64,000 bases of DNA, taken from contig BPQB01000076.1 in assembly GCA_019973155.2 (NCBI GenBank), positions 1 to 64,000 on the forward strand, read 5' to 3'. The DNA comes from Phanerochaete sordida (taxonomy: Eukaryota; Basidiomycota; Agaricomycetes; Polyporales; Phanerochaetaceae). This document shows positions 1 through 12,735 of this stretch, in pieces. A model generated the notes under the pieces. It had not been told where the DNA came from and did not search any database. It saw only the letters and a program-made list of their open reading frames with translations. The translations under genes were made by a program, and so were the position numbers. Positions within the stretch are counted from its first letter, which is position 1; the number at the start of each line of letters is the position of its first letter.

Positions 1-1425
<1,425 letters not shown>

Positions 1426-2170
1426 GAGAACTGTTCTGTGGGATTTTTCTTGGATATTCTTCGGTCGTCTGGAACATAGAGCCGGCGTGTCTTGTACATT
1501 ACCCCTATGCATACATCATTTTTCTTTCTATCTCTCCAGGATACTATCTTGCAACTTGCGGCTGCTGCCACGCGCGACGAGAACGTCCAAGTGACTGTTA
1601 TGTCACGGGGTCACGACGCGTCGGGGACGAGTCCGCGCAAATCCGCGGGCGCGCGTCCGAAACCGAGCCCGGTGTCACAATCCTCCTTGTCCACGACCAC
1701 CATCATCCAGGCTGGGTATATGCGCCTCAAAAACCAGGGAAATGTCGATCACGGCGACGTAGAGCGATATTTTGCCTATGAATGCTGTCAGATTCACTCC
1801 CCAGGCTCCCGACTCGCCGGCACTTCGCCAGAATATTATCTAAGAATTCGGGCATGGCGCAGAGTTCTGACAGGAGTGCCGGCGGCGTACGCATACATCG
1901 AGCTCACGCTTTGACTTTTCACGCTGTCTCCAGATATCCTTCGAGCCGTGCGTTCTTTTGGCCTATGTCTGCGCTGAGCTCTGGCTCACATACTGGCTCC
2001 GAGATAGCGTTACCACCCATGGAAGGCGGACAAACTTCGCATGGCACAACGCCAAGAATACACATGAATGCTGCAGCATGCGAATCCACGCGGTGCCGAC
2101 ACTTGAGCTGCCCTGAGGCATGTCCACAGCATCGTAGACAAGCAAGTCCACACTTCACCATCGAGCTCAT
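1426..2170. other. Intergenic, convergent genes
   Basis: This stretch separates the 3' end of ATP sulfurylase from the 3' end of the first surface-protein gene. Short open frames occur on both strands but none shows codon bias, a domain or plausible splice partners. I see no RNA gene or repeat. Confidence 0.5.
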
Positions 2171-3479
2171 CTACACCACCACCCCCGCGCCCCCCTCTTC
2201 CTCATAACCAGGCGGTGCCTCGCCGCGCTCGTACAGCACGCCCTCCCGCATCTCCGCCGCCTGCTGCTCGAGCGCGACGTGCAGCTGCCCGACCTGCGCC
2301 TGCAGCGCGTCGATCTCGCGGCGCAGCCTGCCGTTCTCCTCGTCCGCGCCCGGCCGCTGCGCGACGCGCGCCTCGATCTCCGCCACGCGCTGCATGCTCG
2401 CGCCCGCGAGCGCGCGTTTGTCCGCTACGCTCGGCGGCCAGTGCGTCGCGCTCGCGGGGAGCGCGGGGGCGGACCCGTCGGACGGAGCGGGGCCGTCGCG
2501 TGGGTGGAGGGCTTCCTTCTGGAGCGAGGAAGTCGCATCCGCCTTCGGCGCGTGTTGCGCTGGATCCGACGCGAGGCACGGCGTCGTTTGGGGGTAGCTC
2601 AAGACGTCGATGTCCTCCTTCGGTTCATCTTTCATCGGCCAACGCCGTCTCCGCGATTGCCAACGGCGGATGAACCAGACGGCCAGGATGGCGATTATCA
2701 GAACGAGGATGCCTCCGACAGCGCTCCCAGCGATGGCACCGACTGAAAGCCTCGCACGCTGGGAGTGAGAGGACGGGGCCAGTGGCGATGTTGAAGTGGT
2801 TGGTGTCGAGGATGAAGACGAAGAAGACGGTGGAGGGTTGCCGTCAAATCTAGATAGACGCTACGGTGAGCACCTGCTTTGCATCACCTAAACCGACGAC
2901 TCACTCGTAGGTAAAATAGTCAAATACGAGGTACGAAGTGTTGACATCGGCACGAGGCTGCACGACGAACGTATGCTGCCTGTTCTCCAGGTTTGACACG
3001 GAGTATACGGGGTAATTGTACGTCCAGTCGTCCCCGGAGGCTATCCGTTCGAACTTCCCGACAGTGTTGTCGTCAAGCACGAAGGAGACATTCATGTAGG
3101 ATGTAATCCACGGGCCGAGGTCAGGGGGCAGCAGGCAGTAAGCGGTGACGGCAGTACCTACACAGCGTACGCAGGTCAGTCGTATTAACGATATCGTGAC
3201 GCTGAACTGCGACTCACCAGTGAAATTTATGGAGATAGTCGTCGCAGGCTCGTCCGGACTGACTGTCACCGAGTGCCACGTCGCGTTCTGCGCCCTGGTG
3301 GGGTCAATCGGGATGTCGATGTTCGTCTGCAAGGTGCAGCTGGCGCAAGTCCCGCCAATCCAGTCCCACTGCCCTACGACGGGAAGATAGGTTGGCACGA
3401 CGATGCCGGCGCCGGGCCTCTCGTCGCCGTAGTAGTCGTCGAAGATGTATGTCGGCATGCGAATGGCCAGCCAGGGCAA
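2171..3479 (-). CDS. Single-pass surface protein with C-terminal PPxY motif (paralogue A)
   Basis: Exons run 3479 (or further upstream) to 3218, 3157-2905 and 2849-2171. The outer part starts near MPTYIFDDYYGDER, has a CxxC pair (GGTCASC) and several N-glycosylation sequons, and ends at DYFTYE. A Ser/Thr-rich stalk follows, then a membrane helix (VGAIAGSAVGGILVLIIAIL), a basic stop-transfer stretch, a coiled-coil-like segment (RALAGASMQRVAEIEARVAQ) and a tail with PPGY near EAPPGYEEE. PPxY motifs bind WW domains such as those of Rsp5-type ubiquitin ligases (known); use here is inferred. It matches the neighbour at 4736-6131 in domain order and in intron positions. The signal-peptide exon was not located, so the start is uncertain. 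The family occurs in Agaricomycetes without assigned function. Confidence 0.72.
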
Positions 3480-4735
3480 GTTCGCGCGGCGGGGCTACGT
3501 GCTGGAGAGGGCAGCGACTAGGGAACCCTCGACGTCGTCGTTGGGGGAGTACTCGGGCCAAGCCCAGGATGGCGAGCAGCCATCATCGCAGCAGAAATGG
3601 GGGAGCTCGTCGTTGGTGGTAACGCTGTCGCTGTTTTAGGTGGCGGCGGTGCTGACCAGCTGTCCAACAGACTGTTCGCGTTCAGCATCGGAGGTCGTGA
3701 GGGAAGCGCGCTAGTGGCGCCGTCGAGGGCGCATCGCACTACTGGGCGCTGTGCGACGCCAGGCAACAGACGGGGTGCGTGTGTAGATTTACGGAGGCCC
3801 TTCACGGAATCCTCGCAGTGCCCACACTCTGCGAAAGGCTGGGGTCTAGGGAGGTAGTGGCGACAGGGGGACGGTGGGGCAAAGGTGCCCCGGACTCCGC
3901 ATCTCTAGTTCGCCTCAACGCCACATCCATTGAATTGGATCGTCAGATCGAGGCCACAGCAGCACCGCCAGGCGACATCCCCATGGTACAGACGCACCCG
4001 CCTTACAGAGCCCGCCGCCCTCCCCATCCTTCGTCCCCAGCTCTCGTAGCGGGGCCTCCCACGGGGCATCCGCGCTGCGGGGTTCCGCACGCGCACGCGA
4101 CCCCTGTCATGCGCCCCGCGACCGGGCACCGTCGAGGGCCCCTCCGTCACAGGCCATCATGCGGCGTCGGGCCAGTCGTGCAGCCGACCCTTGGCATTCT
4201 GCGGGTGCACTAGCGGCTCATGTCTGTCCGCCGCAGCTCGAACCTTCGACCCGCGCGCCGGGCTGCTTCCGCAGGAGGGCGCGTGACCCGTCTGCGTCGC
4301 CACGCAAGGCACGCGCCGTGGCGTCTGGACTGGGAGAAAGAGAGGGCCCGGGAATGCCGGAGCGCATTCACGGGTGAGACTGGGGCGCGTGAGCAGAGGG
4401 TGCGGTCGTCGTCCGGAGTGCGAGGCCGAGCTGCGTCAAGGCGATGTGCTGGTGTGCTGGTGGGTGCCTGAAATGTTATCTGCTATTCGTACTCACAATT
4501 GAGGCCGCCGGCTTGCAGGTGTGCATGTGGAAGGCGACGCTCCGTCCTACGTCTCGGGGATTCAACGCACGCACAGTGAACAATTCTATGAACAAATACT
4601 TAGTACAACGAGTGGTAACGCAAGACAGGATGCGGGTAGTGATCCGAGTGCGACGGAAAGGACGTCAATGAAGTCCACGCGCGCGCGATCCAATATGAAG
4701 CATAACATAGTCAACCGTCGGAGAGGCCTGCGCAG
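3480..4735. other. Spacer between tandem paralogues
   Basis: This spacer separates surface-protein genes A and B. It should contain the 5' exon and promoter of gene A and the terminator of gene B. A hydrophobic stretch on the minus strand near 3555-3580 (reading LLAILGLARV) could be part of gene A's signal peptide but is in a different frame and has no start codon. No other gene is visible. Confidence 0.45.
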
Positions 4736-6131
4736 CTAACGCAGATTTCTCGTCTCCTCCTCCTCATAACTCGGCGGCGCCTCGGCAAGGCCATACAACG
4801 CGCCCTCGCGAATCTCCGCGGCCTGCTGCTCGAGCGCGGCATGGAGCTGCCCGACCTGCGCCTGGAGCGCGTCGATCTCGCGGCGGAGCGCGCCGCTCTC
4901 CGCGTCGGCGGCGGGGCCCTGCGCGACGCGCGCCTCCATCTCCGCGACGCGCTGCATGCTCGCGTCCGCGAGGGCGCGCTTGCCCTCGGCGCTGCGCGGC
5001 CAGTTCGCGGAGCTCGAGAGGAGCGTCGACGACTGGTCCGACGTCGACGTGCCGCCGTACGGGTTGAACTCGGAGTTGTCGACCAGCGACTGCCGGCTGC
5101 CCGTGTGGTCGGTGCGTCCCAGAGTTTGCGGCGCCATCGCGAGGAAGGGCGTCGTTTGCGGATAGGGCACCTCGTCGATGGCCTCCTTCGGCGCGTCGGC
5201 CTCCGGCCAGCGGCGCTGCCGTGCTCGTCTCCGGAGGAAGAACCATAGCGCCAGGAGGACGGCGATGAGGAATATGACGCCTCCAATGACACCACCGGCG
5301 ATAGCGCCGACTGGGGTACTGGAAGCCTGCGAACTGGAGTGCTGTGGCGAGGCGTTATTTGATGTTTGTGCTGGAGCCGCTGCTGACCCGGACGACGCAG
5401 GTGTGCTCGTCGGGGCCGAGGAAGATGAGGATAATGGAGGGTCGCCGTCGAATCTATGCACGCCGAGTGAGTCACGGCAGGCAGCCTTACGCGCAATGAC
5501 TCACTCATAGGTAAAATAGTCGAATACGAGATACGACGTGTCGACGTCGGCTCGAGGCTGCACCACGAATGTGTGCTGCTTGTTTTCCAGGTTCGACTCG
5601 GAGTGTACAGGGTAGTTGTAGGTCCAGTCGGTGCCGCTCGCGGACCTCTCAAAGGTGCCGACCGTCTTCCCGTCCAGGATGAAGGACACGTTCATGTAGC
5701 TCGTGATGTACGGGCCGAGGTCGGGTGGCAGGATGCAGTACGCCGTCACAGCGGTACCTGGGAACGAAGGTAAGCGATACATGCTGAGATGACAGCTACA
5801 ACTTACCGGTGAAGTTCATAGTGATGGTGGTGGTCGGCTCGTCAGGGCTGACGGTCACGGAGTGCCATGTCGCGTTCTGCGCTTTCAACGGGTCGATGGG
5901 AGTCGGCAGGTTCGTGGACGAGGTGCAGCCTGCGCACGTCCCCCCGACAGGATCCCACTGGTTCACGGCCGGGAGATAGGTGGGCACCGTGTCGCCCTTT
6001 AGCCGCTCGTCGCCGTAATAGTCGTCGAAGATGTAGGTGGGCATCGCGCTCGTCGAGCGGGCGCGGACGCAGATGGAGGCTCGACGCAAGGACCGAGGGT
6101 GTGCTCGCCATCGGGGGCAGTGCGCAGACAC
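4736..6131 (-). CDS. Single-pass surface protein with C-terminal PPxY motif (paralogue B)
   Basis: Exons run about 6131 to 5807, 5757-5505 and 5453-4736. Layout is the same as the paralogue at 2171-3479: outer domain beginning MPTYIFDDYYGDER with CxxC (GGTCAGC), then DYFTYE, a Ser/Ala-rich stalk, a membrane helix (AIAGGVIGGVIFLIAVLLAL), a basic RRRARQRR stretch, a heptad-like helix (RALADASMQRVAEMEARV) and a tail with PPSY in EAPPSYEEE. Both introns fall at the same codons as in paralogue A (after NFTG and after DYFTYE), so the pair arose by tandem duplication. The first codon is uncertain: in-frame ATGs are at 6131 and 6044, and a hydrophobic start is possible near 6229 in another frame. A role at the cell surface is inferred from topology only. 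Confidence 0.75.
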
Positions 6132-7438
6132 GAGCCGAGGTCGTGATCCGCCAACTTGTACGTCTCAAGTGGAGTCGGGTATAGCGCATCACTGATGAGC
6201 ATCATTGTCGCTATGCCAGTTATCTTCATCAGCGAAGGCAGCGACCGCCGCGCGCCGGCGCCTCTTCGCCGACGGAGGGCGCATCACATGATGGAAGCGC
6301 GCAGGCGGGCCGCGCCGACCGCGCGGGACCGATGGTCGTTCGTCTCCCTCGATCCATCAATTCAGTTGGGCGGATTCATCCTCCATCTGCTCCGCACCGC
6401 CTCAAAATTTCTCGATCGCCTTGAACGGGCATCCTTGCCAAGGTCTCACCTACTCCCGGCGAGAATGTGTTGTTCCTGGTGGGGACGTGGCTAGTGAGTC
6501 CACTGTCTGAGATCCGTCGTAGCCGTTGACCTCATGAGCGCAGTCAATTCGTTATACCCTTCCATTTCGAGGGGATGGACGCCCAGCAGAGTTCATCCTT
6601 TGTGCTCGGTGTGTGCCTGCATTCCCGAGACGTCCATACGCTGCTCTGCGTTCTTACGATGCACACTGCTGTCAGGATAGCTTTCCCAGCGCCGCAGCCG
6701 GGATCTTACGCAGTTCGAGATAGGACGGCTGGCCAACACTCGGTTGGCCAGAACTCGCCGACATCACACGCGTGACTGCCCACATGAGAACTCCACCGTG
6801 GTGGACCGTCTGCCAGGAAGAGCAGCATGGGGCTAAAGTTACCTCCTATCCCCGGGTGCACTCATCTCGCGGTGCCCACCTCTGCAAGGGGAAGCGGCAG
6901 TCGATGAATAAGGAAAGCAAACCGCTGGGGACGCCTTCTCTCTCCGCGCCTCCTCCCCTCTTATCGTACGAGCCGCTAAGCGTACTCTCACCTATCCGCA
7001 CTCCACCGGGGACTCGCGCTGGGGCCTTGGGAGGCTAGCGGGCTCGCTGTGCGCCACAGCGTGCTGAGGCATCCGACACCCATGGAGATCGCGTCCGAGC
7101 AACGCAGCGCAGGCCCGCCTCGATCAGGCCCGCACGTCAAAGTTTGTCAAAGTCAATTTCCCCGCACCCCCGCATCCCCGCACGTCGCCCAGGCCCAGCG
7201 CGGGGCGCAGGCCCCCTGAGCGCCAGAGCCTTGTGCCGGAAGACGAATTCCCAGATCCCCCGCGCGAGATCATGCGAATTGGGCGAGCGCGCGGTGCGCA
7301 CCACGGCAAACACCACCGCCAGTACGCGCGCGGGTGCGCCTGTACATATAGCCATCATCAGGACGAGCTTTTTGTGCTGCGTCCTGCCCGGCCTCTGCTC
7401 CTCTGCCCCGCCACGACCCCCCGCATTCCACGCCTGTC
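6132..7438. other. Intergenic, upstream of aquaporin gene
   Basis: This is a divergent interval between surface-protein gene B and the aquaporin gene, so it holds both promoters. A TATA-like run (tacatata) lies at 7341-7348, about 95 bases before the aquaporin start. Other open frames here have no recognisable product. No RNA gene or repeat is seen. Confidence 0.4.
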
Positions 7439-8937
7439 ATGACCATGCACCAGCTCCCCCGCCGCGACGTCGTCCACCTCGCGGACGTCCACACCCGCCC
7501 ACGCGTCTTCTCTGTGTGGGAACGCTACCGGCATCGCCAGGCCCACTGGTTCGTCGAATGTATCGCTGAGACGGTGAGTGACAGGCATACAGTGCCCGGG
7601 CTTTGGATCCTCATTCATGGCATGTTGTAGATGGGAGTGTTCTTCTACGTGTACGCCGGTACGACAGCTTCTGTCATTTCCCGTGGGAACACTGTGCTCA
7701 ACGTGTCGCAGGCGTCGGTTCAACCGCCGGCTTCGTCATCGGGAACCTGTCCAACGAGTCTATTTCATGTGTGTTCTCCGCTTCTCTGCCAAGGGCGCAC
7801 CGTCTGACGCGGGGATGCAGCCGTCCTGCAGATTGGCTTTGCGTACGCCTTCGGTATTTTGTTCGCCCTCATCGTAGGTCCCACCTTGCTTGCAGTCGGC
7901 TATCATATCTGACACCCTCGCGCAGACCTGCGGCTCCACCTCTGGCGGGCACTTCAACCCCGCGGTCACCATCTGCCAGGTCATCTTCCGCGGCTTCCCG
8001 ATCAAGAAGGCGTGCCGGTGCGCTGCCCCGTCCCTTGGCGTCGCGAACGAAATATATTGACGGCCGTACCAGGTACATCGTCTTCCAGATCCTCGGCGCC
8101 TTCCTCGCGGGCCTCCTCGTCTACGTCCAGTGGCGCGTGAACATCCGCGCGACCGAGGCCGTGCTCCACACCGAGGGCAAGTGGGACGCCGTCATGTTCA
8201 CGCCGCAGGGCCTCGCGGGCATCTTCGCGCTCTACGCCCCGGCCGGCTCCAACCTCGGCCAGGTGCTCCTGAACGAGTTCGTCTGTGTACGTCCCACCCT
8301 CGCTGTTTGCACTCTGCCGTGGCTGACCCGCTTCGCTTCAGGACTTCCTCATCGGCCTCGTCATCTGGTCCTGCATGGACCCGACGAACTTCCTCGTGCC
8401 GCCTTCCGCAGGCCCGTGGATCGTGTCCTTCTCCTAGTGCGTTCCGTCCCACACTTGCTGCACAGCGCTTGCTGATGTTTGCCTCAGCGCGATGTGCATC
8501 TGGGGCTACTCCCCCGTCGGCCTCTCGACGAACACCGCGCGCGACCTCGGCACGCGCCTCGCGGTCATGGCGATCTGGGGCACGCCGGCCGCGGGCGGGT
8601 CGTACGCCGCAATCGCCGCGCTCACGAACATCCCCGCGACAATCCTTGCGGCGTGCTTCCACGAGTTCATTCTCGCGGACTCCTCTCGCGGTGCGTCCTT
8701 TTGCGCTTGCTTGCTGGCGTCGCGTTTGCTGATAGCGTTGCAGTCATCACGCCGGAGCACGTCAACGTCATGGTCGGCCACCTTGCGCACGCGGAGCACA
8801 GCGGCATCGGCTCGCCGCTGCTGGCCTCTGCGTCCGAGAAGCAGGCCCAGCCCGCGTCGCCGTCGCCGTCGTACAAGCCGTCGTACAGCACGCACGACCA
8901 CGAGAAGGGCCAGGTCGAGACCATCGAGCGCGTGTAA
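7439..8937 (+). CDS. Aquaporin / aquaglyceroporin-type channel
   Basis: Membrane channel for water or small polyols, about 356 residues. Exons: 7439-7573, 7631-7658, 7712-7768, 7821-7873, 7926-8017, 8073-8286, 8342-8436, 8488-8690, 8744-8937. The first pore motif is canonical, HFNPAVT (Asn102). The second, usually NPA, reads N-T-A in GLSTNTARDLG (residues 240-242). The Arg after it (Arg243) and the following Asp (Asp244) are kept; that Asp is typical of glycerol-conducting members. Hydrophobic helices occur in the expected order (GFAYAFGILFALI, IVFQILGAFLAGLLVYV, FLIGLVIW). The C-terminal tail is polar and Pro/Ser-rich, probably cytosolic. An alternative start is the ATG two codons downstream (7445). 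Substrate cannot be read from sequence. Confidence 0.88.
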
Positions 8938-9741
8938 AGCGCGCCGCCTCGCTTTGTCGCTTCGCTTTTGGACACCTGGATTTCTTGCTGGCTTGGTACT
9001 ACTGGATGGCTGGCCCCGATGTTGCCTGTGATGTCTTGTGATGAGGAGGTGTTGTGTGTTTGTGCCCTCTCGACCTACCTTACGATCCCACCCACTGTAC
9101 ATGTATAACACAAACTACTCTGTAAATGAACAATATAGTCAGCAGAAAACACCACCCGCGGAGGGCTTACCTGGTGCGGGGCACCCCATGGGGCGCGGCC
9201 TATATAGCGGACGGCGCAGGCGCGTTCGGACTCGGGCACGTCCCCAGCCGGTCGGGCTCGAGCCCCCGAGGCAGGCTCTGTCATCCGAACGCCCGTCAGT
9301 AAGCACCGGCGGCTGCTCTGCCCCCGCGTAATCACGCGCCCTGCGCCGCCTGCGATTGGGCCTGCGTCGCGATTTCGCGTGCCGGGCACACGTTCAGACA
9401 CCTTCGACGCGTCTTCGGCCGACTGGCGCGTCGGACCTGCGCAGGCGCGACAGGCGTGGGCTGGCTCAGGGAGGTCGTGATAGGATGGTATTAATATTGT
9501 TGCGCCAGGACCCCCCGCAAAGCGTACAATGAGGCCCAGCTTTCGGCGAACATTCGTGCCCAGGGTTACGAGACGAAGACGCGGTCTTTTTGCACCACTC
9601 CCGAGGTCGCACACCAGTGAGATTAAGTGAGCCCTCGGTCCAGCCATCGCATTCGCAAAGTCCAACTACTACACAAAACCACCACCACACTCAACTCGTA
9701 AACAATCGTGAAAGTCATGAAACACGCCGCCCCCCAGCCAC
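8938..9741. other. Intergenic, convergent genes
   Basis: This interval lies between the aquaporin stop and the stop of the repeat-protein gene. A tatata run occurs near 9210 but no gene starts there. The open frames seen on both strands look non-coding. I see nothing else. Confidence 0.45.
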
Positions 9742-11025
9742 TCAGTCCAGGTCGTTCAGGCTGCGCGCGACCAGCCCGCGCACGAGCAGCGCCTCGAGCT
9801 CGTCGCGGCGCGACGACTTGTGGAAGTGGTCCCACACGTCCTGGATGAGCGGCGCCGCGACGCCGGCCACCGCGCTCCCGATCGTCGCGATGCTCGCGCC
9901 GTCCTCGAGGCTCAGCGCGCCGCTGCTCTCGTCGTCCGCGCGCGACTTGTGCGTGAGCTTGTCCCAGGCCTCTTTGACGAGCGGCGCGACGGCCCCGACG
10001 GCCCCGGCGACGCCGGCGCCGATCGTCGCGACGTTCGCGCCGTCCTCGAAGCTGAAAGCGCCGCTCTCGTCGACGTCGCGGCTCTTGTGCGTGAGCTTGT
10101 CCCAGGCCTCCTTCACGAGCGGCGCAACCGCACCAATCGTGCCGGCAACCCCAGCTCCGATGGTCGCCGCGTTCGCGCCGTCCTCGAGGCTGAACGCGCC
10201 GCTCTCGTCGACGTCGCGCGACGTGATCTTGTCCCACGCCTCCTTCACGAGCGGCGCGACGGCGCCAATCGTGCCCGCGACGCCGGCCGCGATCGTCGCC
10301 GCGTTCGCGCCGTCCTCGAGGCTGAACGCGCCCGACTCAGCGACGTCCGCGTCGGCGCGGCGCTGCTGCTGGTTGTCGTTGCTGCCGGTCACCCTGCGTG
10401 GTCATCAGCAGCAGGTCACATGTAGGGAGGCGCGGACACGCACGAGTCCCAGACGTCCTTGACGGCCTCGCCCGCGTGGATGGCGATGCTGCCGATGTTC
10501 TTGATGTCGCCGAACGACAGCGCCTCGCTGCCGTCCTGCTGGCGCGCGAGCACCTCCACGAAGTCACGTTGCTGCTGCTGGCCCTTGTCGCCGCTGAAGA
10601 ACTGCACGACGCCGCTGATGAGCGGCGCCGCGAGGCTCGCGATCGTCGCGCCGGTCTTGAGCGAGATCGCGCCGGACTCGTCCTGCTCTGCGCTCGCGCG
10701 CCGCAAGAGACCCTCGAGCTCCACGGCGTCGCGCCGCTGCTGGCCGTCGCCGCTGCTCTTGAAGTGGTCGATGATGCCGCCGAGGAGCGGCGCGGCGACG
10801 CTCGCGATCGTCGCGCCCGTCTTGAGCGAGAGCGCGCCGGAGGCGTCCTGCTCGGCCTGCGCGCGCGCGAGGAGCGCGTCGAGCTCGCCGAGCGCGCGCC
10901 GCTGCGCCTGCTGCTGGTCCTTGTCGCCCGAGAAGAAGCTGATGATGCCGCTGATGACGGGCGCCGCGAAGGACGCGATCGTCGCGCCGGTCTTGAGCGA
11001 GATCGCGCCGGAGTCGTCTGCGGGC
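9742..11025 (-). repeat. Eight degenerate tandem repeats within the secreted protein
   Basis: The repeats are coding and fall into two subclasses. The 3' half (about 9800-10345) has the most uniform units, about 130 bases each. The 5' half (about 10480-11025) has longer units with Gln-rich linkers. The uniformity of the 3' copies suggests recent duplication or gene conversion. Confidence 0.75.
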
Positions 11026-11144
11026 GGCGCGGCGGAGGTGGCGCCGGCGGCGCGGGCGAAGGTGGCGGGCGAGGCGAGCGGGGCGGCGAGCGAGGGGCCG
11101 GCGGTGGCGAGGACGGCGAGCGCGAGGAGGGCGGAGGAGCGCAT
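9742..11144 (-). CDS. Secreted protein of eight internal repeats
   Basis: About 450 residues from two exons, 11144-10444 and 10393-9742. The 50-base intron has a GTGCGT donor, a CTGAT branch site and a CAG acceptor. The N-terminus MRSSALLALAVLATAG is a clear signal peptide. The rest is eight copies of a roughly 40-55 residue unit starting with SGA-[IFL]-S-[LF]. Copies 1-3 have the form SGAISLKTGATIAS, followed by a hydrophobic patch (AAPxxxxI), a Gln-rich basic linker with QRR and an acidic leucine helix. Copy 4 is degenerate and carries the intron. Copies 5-8 have the form ESGAFSLEDGANAATIGAG followed by VAPLVKEAWDK. Basic sites (QRR, SRD, KSR, SRR) recur between units and could be proprotein-convertase sites. 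I recognise no family; extracellular location is inferred from the signal peptide. Confidence 0.8.
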
Positions 11145-12735
11145 GGTGAGTGGTTGGGTGTGGATGGGGGAGGCGTGTGGGATTGGTCGTGTAGTTTTGA
11201 GAAGTTGAACGTAACGAGGTCGTTAAAGTGAAGAATGCGAATGAAGAAATCAAGTACAGCTGTGAAAGCATCCAGTTAGAACAGCCCGCATGTCCGCTGC
11301 GGAGTGGGCACTCACCAACCAGCGCCGACTTGAGTGCGATAGCGAGGAACGAAGTGAACTCGAGGAGCTGGGGAACCAGGGAGGAGCTCCACCCGCATTT
11401 ATACCTCGGCTCGCGTCCGAGTCGCAGTGCGCTGCACCGCTGATACACTGCGAGCGCCCCCGGCACTCGGATTCGCGCTGTTCGCGCCTGGCAATCAGTG
11501 CGCCTCCCGCAGCACCGCCCCGGCATCGCGCAGTCTCCATGGACAAGAGTGGGCGCAGCCTAACGCGCCACAGCCCCCATCAACCCGATTAATGAGCCCG
11601 CAGGACCATGCGCACCGTCCAGCACACTTTCTCGCCACATCCCGATGGCCGTATGCCTCCATCGAGGGCCGGATGCGACTCGCGAGCCCGTCGCAACGCA
11701 CCCGCACCCGCACCCGCCGCGCGATCAGCGTACGTGTTTGAGCAGCGCCCCGTCCGCGGTGCGCGCCACGAGGGCGCCGCGCTGGGCTGATAGATGTCTG
11801 TGATCGTGCATCACGCACCGCTGTCGCGCTGCTCGCGAGTCGCGACGCAGCTGTCTCTGATCAGCGCGGCCTTTGCGGGTGTCGCGCCCGAGGATGGGGC
11901 ACAGCGGCGACGCGGCGTGGCGCGTATGTGCGCGTATACTTGTGCAAGGGCGGTGTGCCGCGTGTGCGACGGACGACGGACGCGGAACAGGCTGCGGGAG
12001 TGTCGGACGGGCGGATCGCGCGACGGAGTGCACTCGTCCGAGTCGTCGCGCGGAGGCGCGCATCAAACTCTGCCAGCTACGCCAAGCCCTCCTGATCTCG
12101 AGCAGAGCAGACCATTGAGCAACGCGACGACAGATCCCGCCTGTCGTTGGTGTAGCGTCTCTGCGCAGCCGTCGCCGCCAGCGGGCGATGCCCAAACTCG
12201 TCGTTGTCGTAGGCGCGCCCATGCGCGCGTGAGAAGGCATGGACCGCCCCAGACCTGCGAGCATTCATCGTGACATGGTCGAGGTCAAGTGCCCAAGGAA
12301 CGTGCGATGCGGCGGCATCAGTGCAGTCGAGGCGTCCGGCAAAGCGTGGCACGCGCAAAGGCGAGCGTGTCACGGTGAAACGGGCGCAGCGTGATGCCGG
12401 CAGGGTGCAGCACTCCCGCTTGGCCGGGGTTCCCTAGGGTTCCCTCGCTCGCCGGACCCGGTCGACGGAGGGCGGCGCAGGGGGCGGCGCACCACTGAAG
12501 CTGCCGGGCGTTGCTACCATCAGGGATTGCCAGGGTTCATCGAGGAGAGGAGAGGGTCCTGCACAGGACGGAGGCGACGTGCGAGCGTTTGGGTGATGCA
12601 TCGTCGTTTGCCCTGCTCCGACTCGCGCACCAGCATGGTGGCACTGCAGGAGGAAACTCCAACTGTTGCGAGACGTAGCTTGCTATTATACATACACACA
12701 AGGAAAAACAGCGTCCGCACTCAGCAGCGTCCAGC
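11145..12735. other. Intergenic, promoter side of repeat-protein gene
   Basis: This 1.6 kb contains the upstream region of the repeat-protein gene and the 3' flank of the mitochondrial protein gene. A small direct repeat of ggttccct occurs at 12427-12445. GC-rich open frames on both strands show no domain and no splice-consistent extension. Confidence 0.4.
11398..11404 (-). promoter_or_regulatory. Candidate TATA box of the repeat-protein gene
   Basis: The minus strand reads TATAAAT here, about 254 bases before the start codon at 11144. The fit to the consensus is good, but the distance implies a long 5' leader, so the assignment is tentative. Confidence 0.3.

Noticed and set aside
10394..10443. 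Stop codon near 10416 suggesting two separate repeat genes
   Set aside because: The stop is within a canonical intron with CTGAT branch site; splicing gives one continuous repeat protein.
9590..10462. 290-codon plus-strand frame over the repeat-protein gene
   Set aside because: Translation mirrors the tandem repeats of the minus-strand gene and has no signal peptide.
12427..12445. Possible telomere-like or satellite repeat
   Set aside because: Only two copies of a short ggttccct unit; far too short and not the telomeric sequence.
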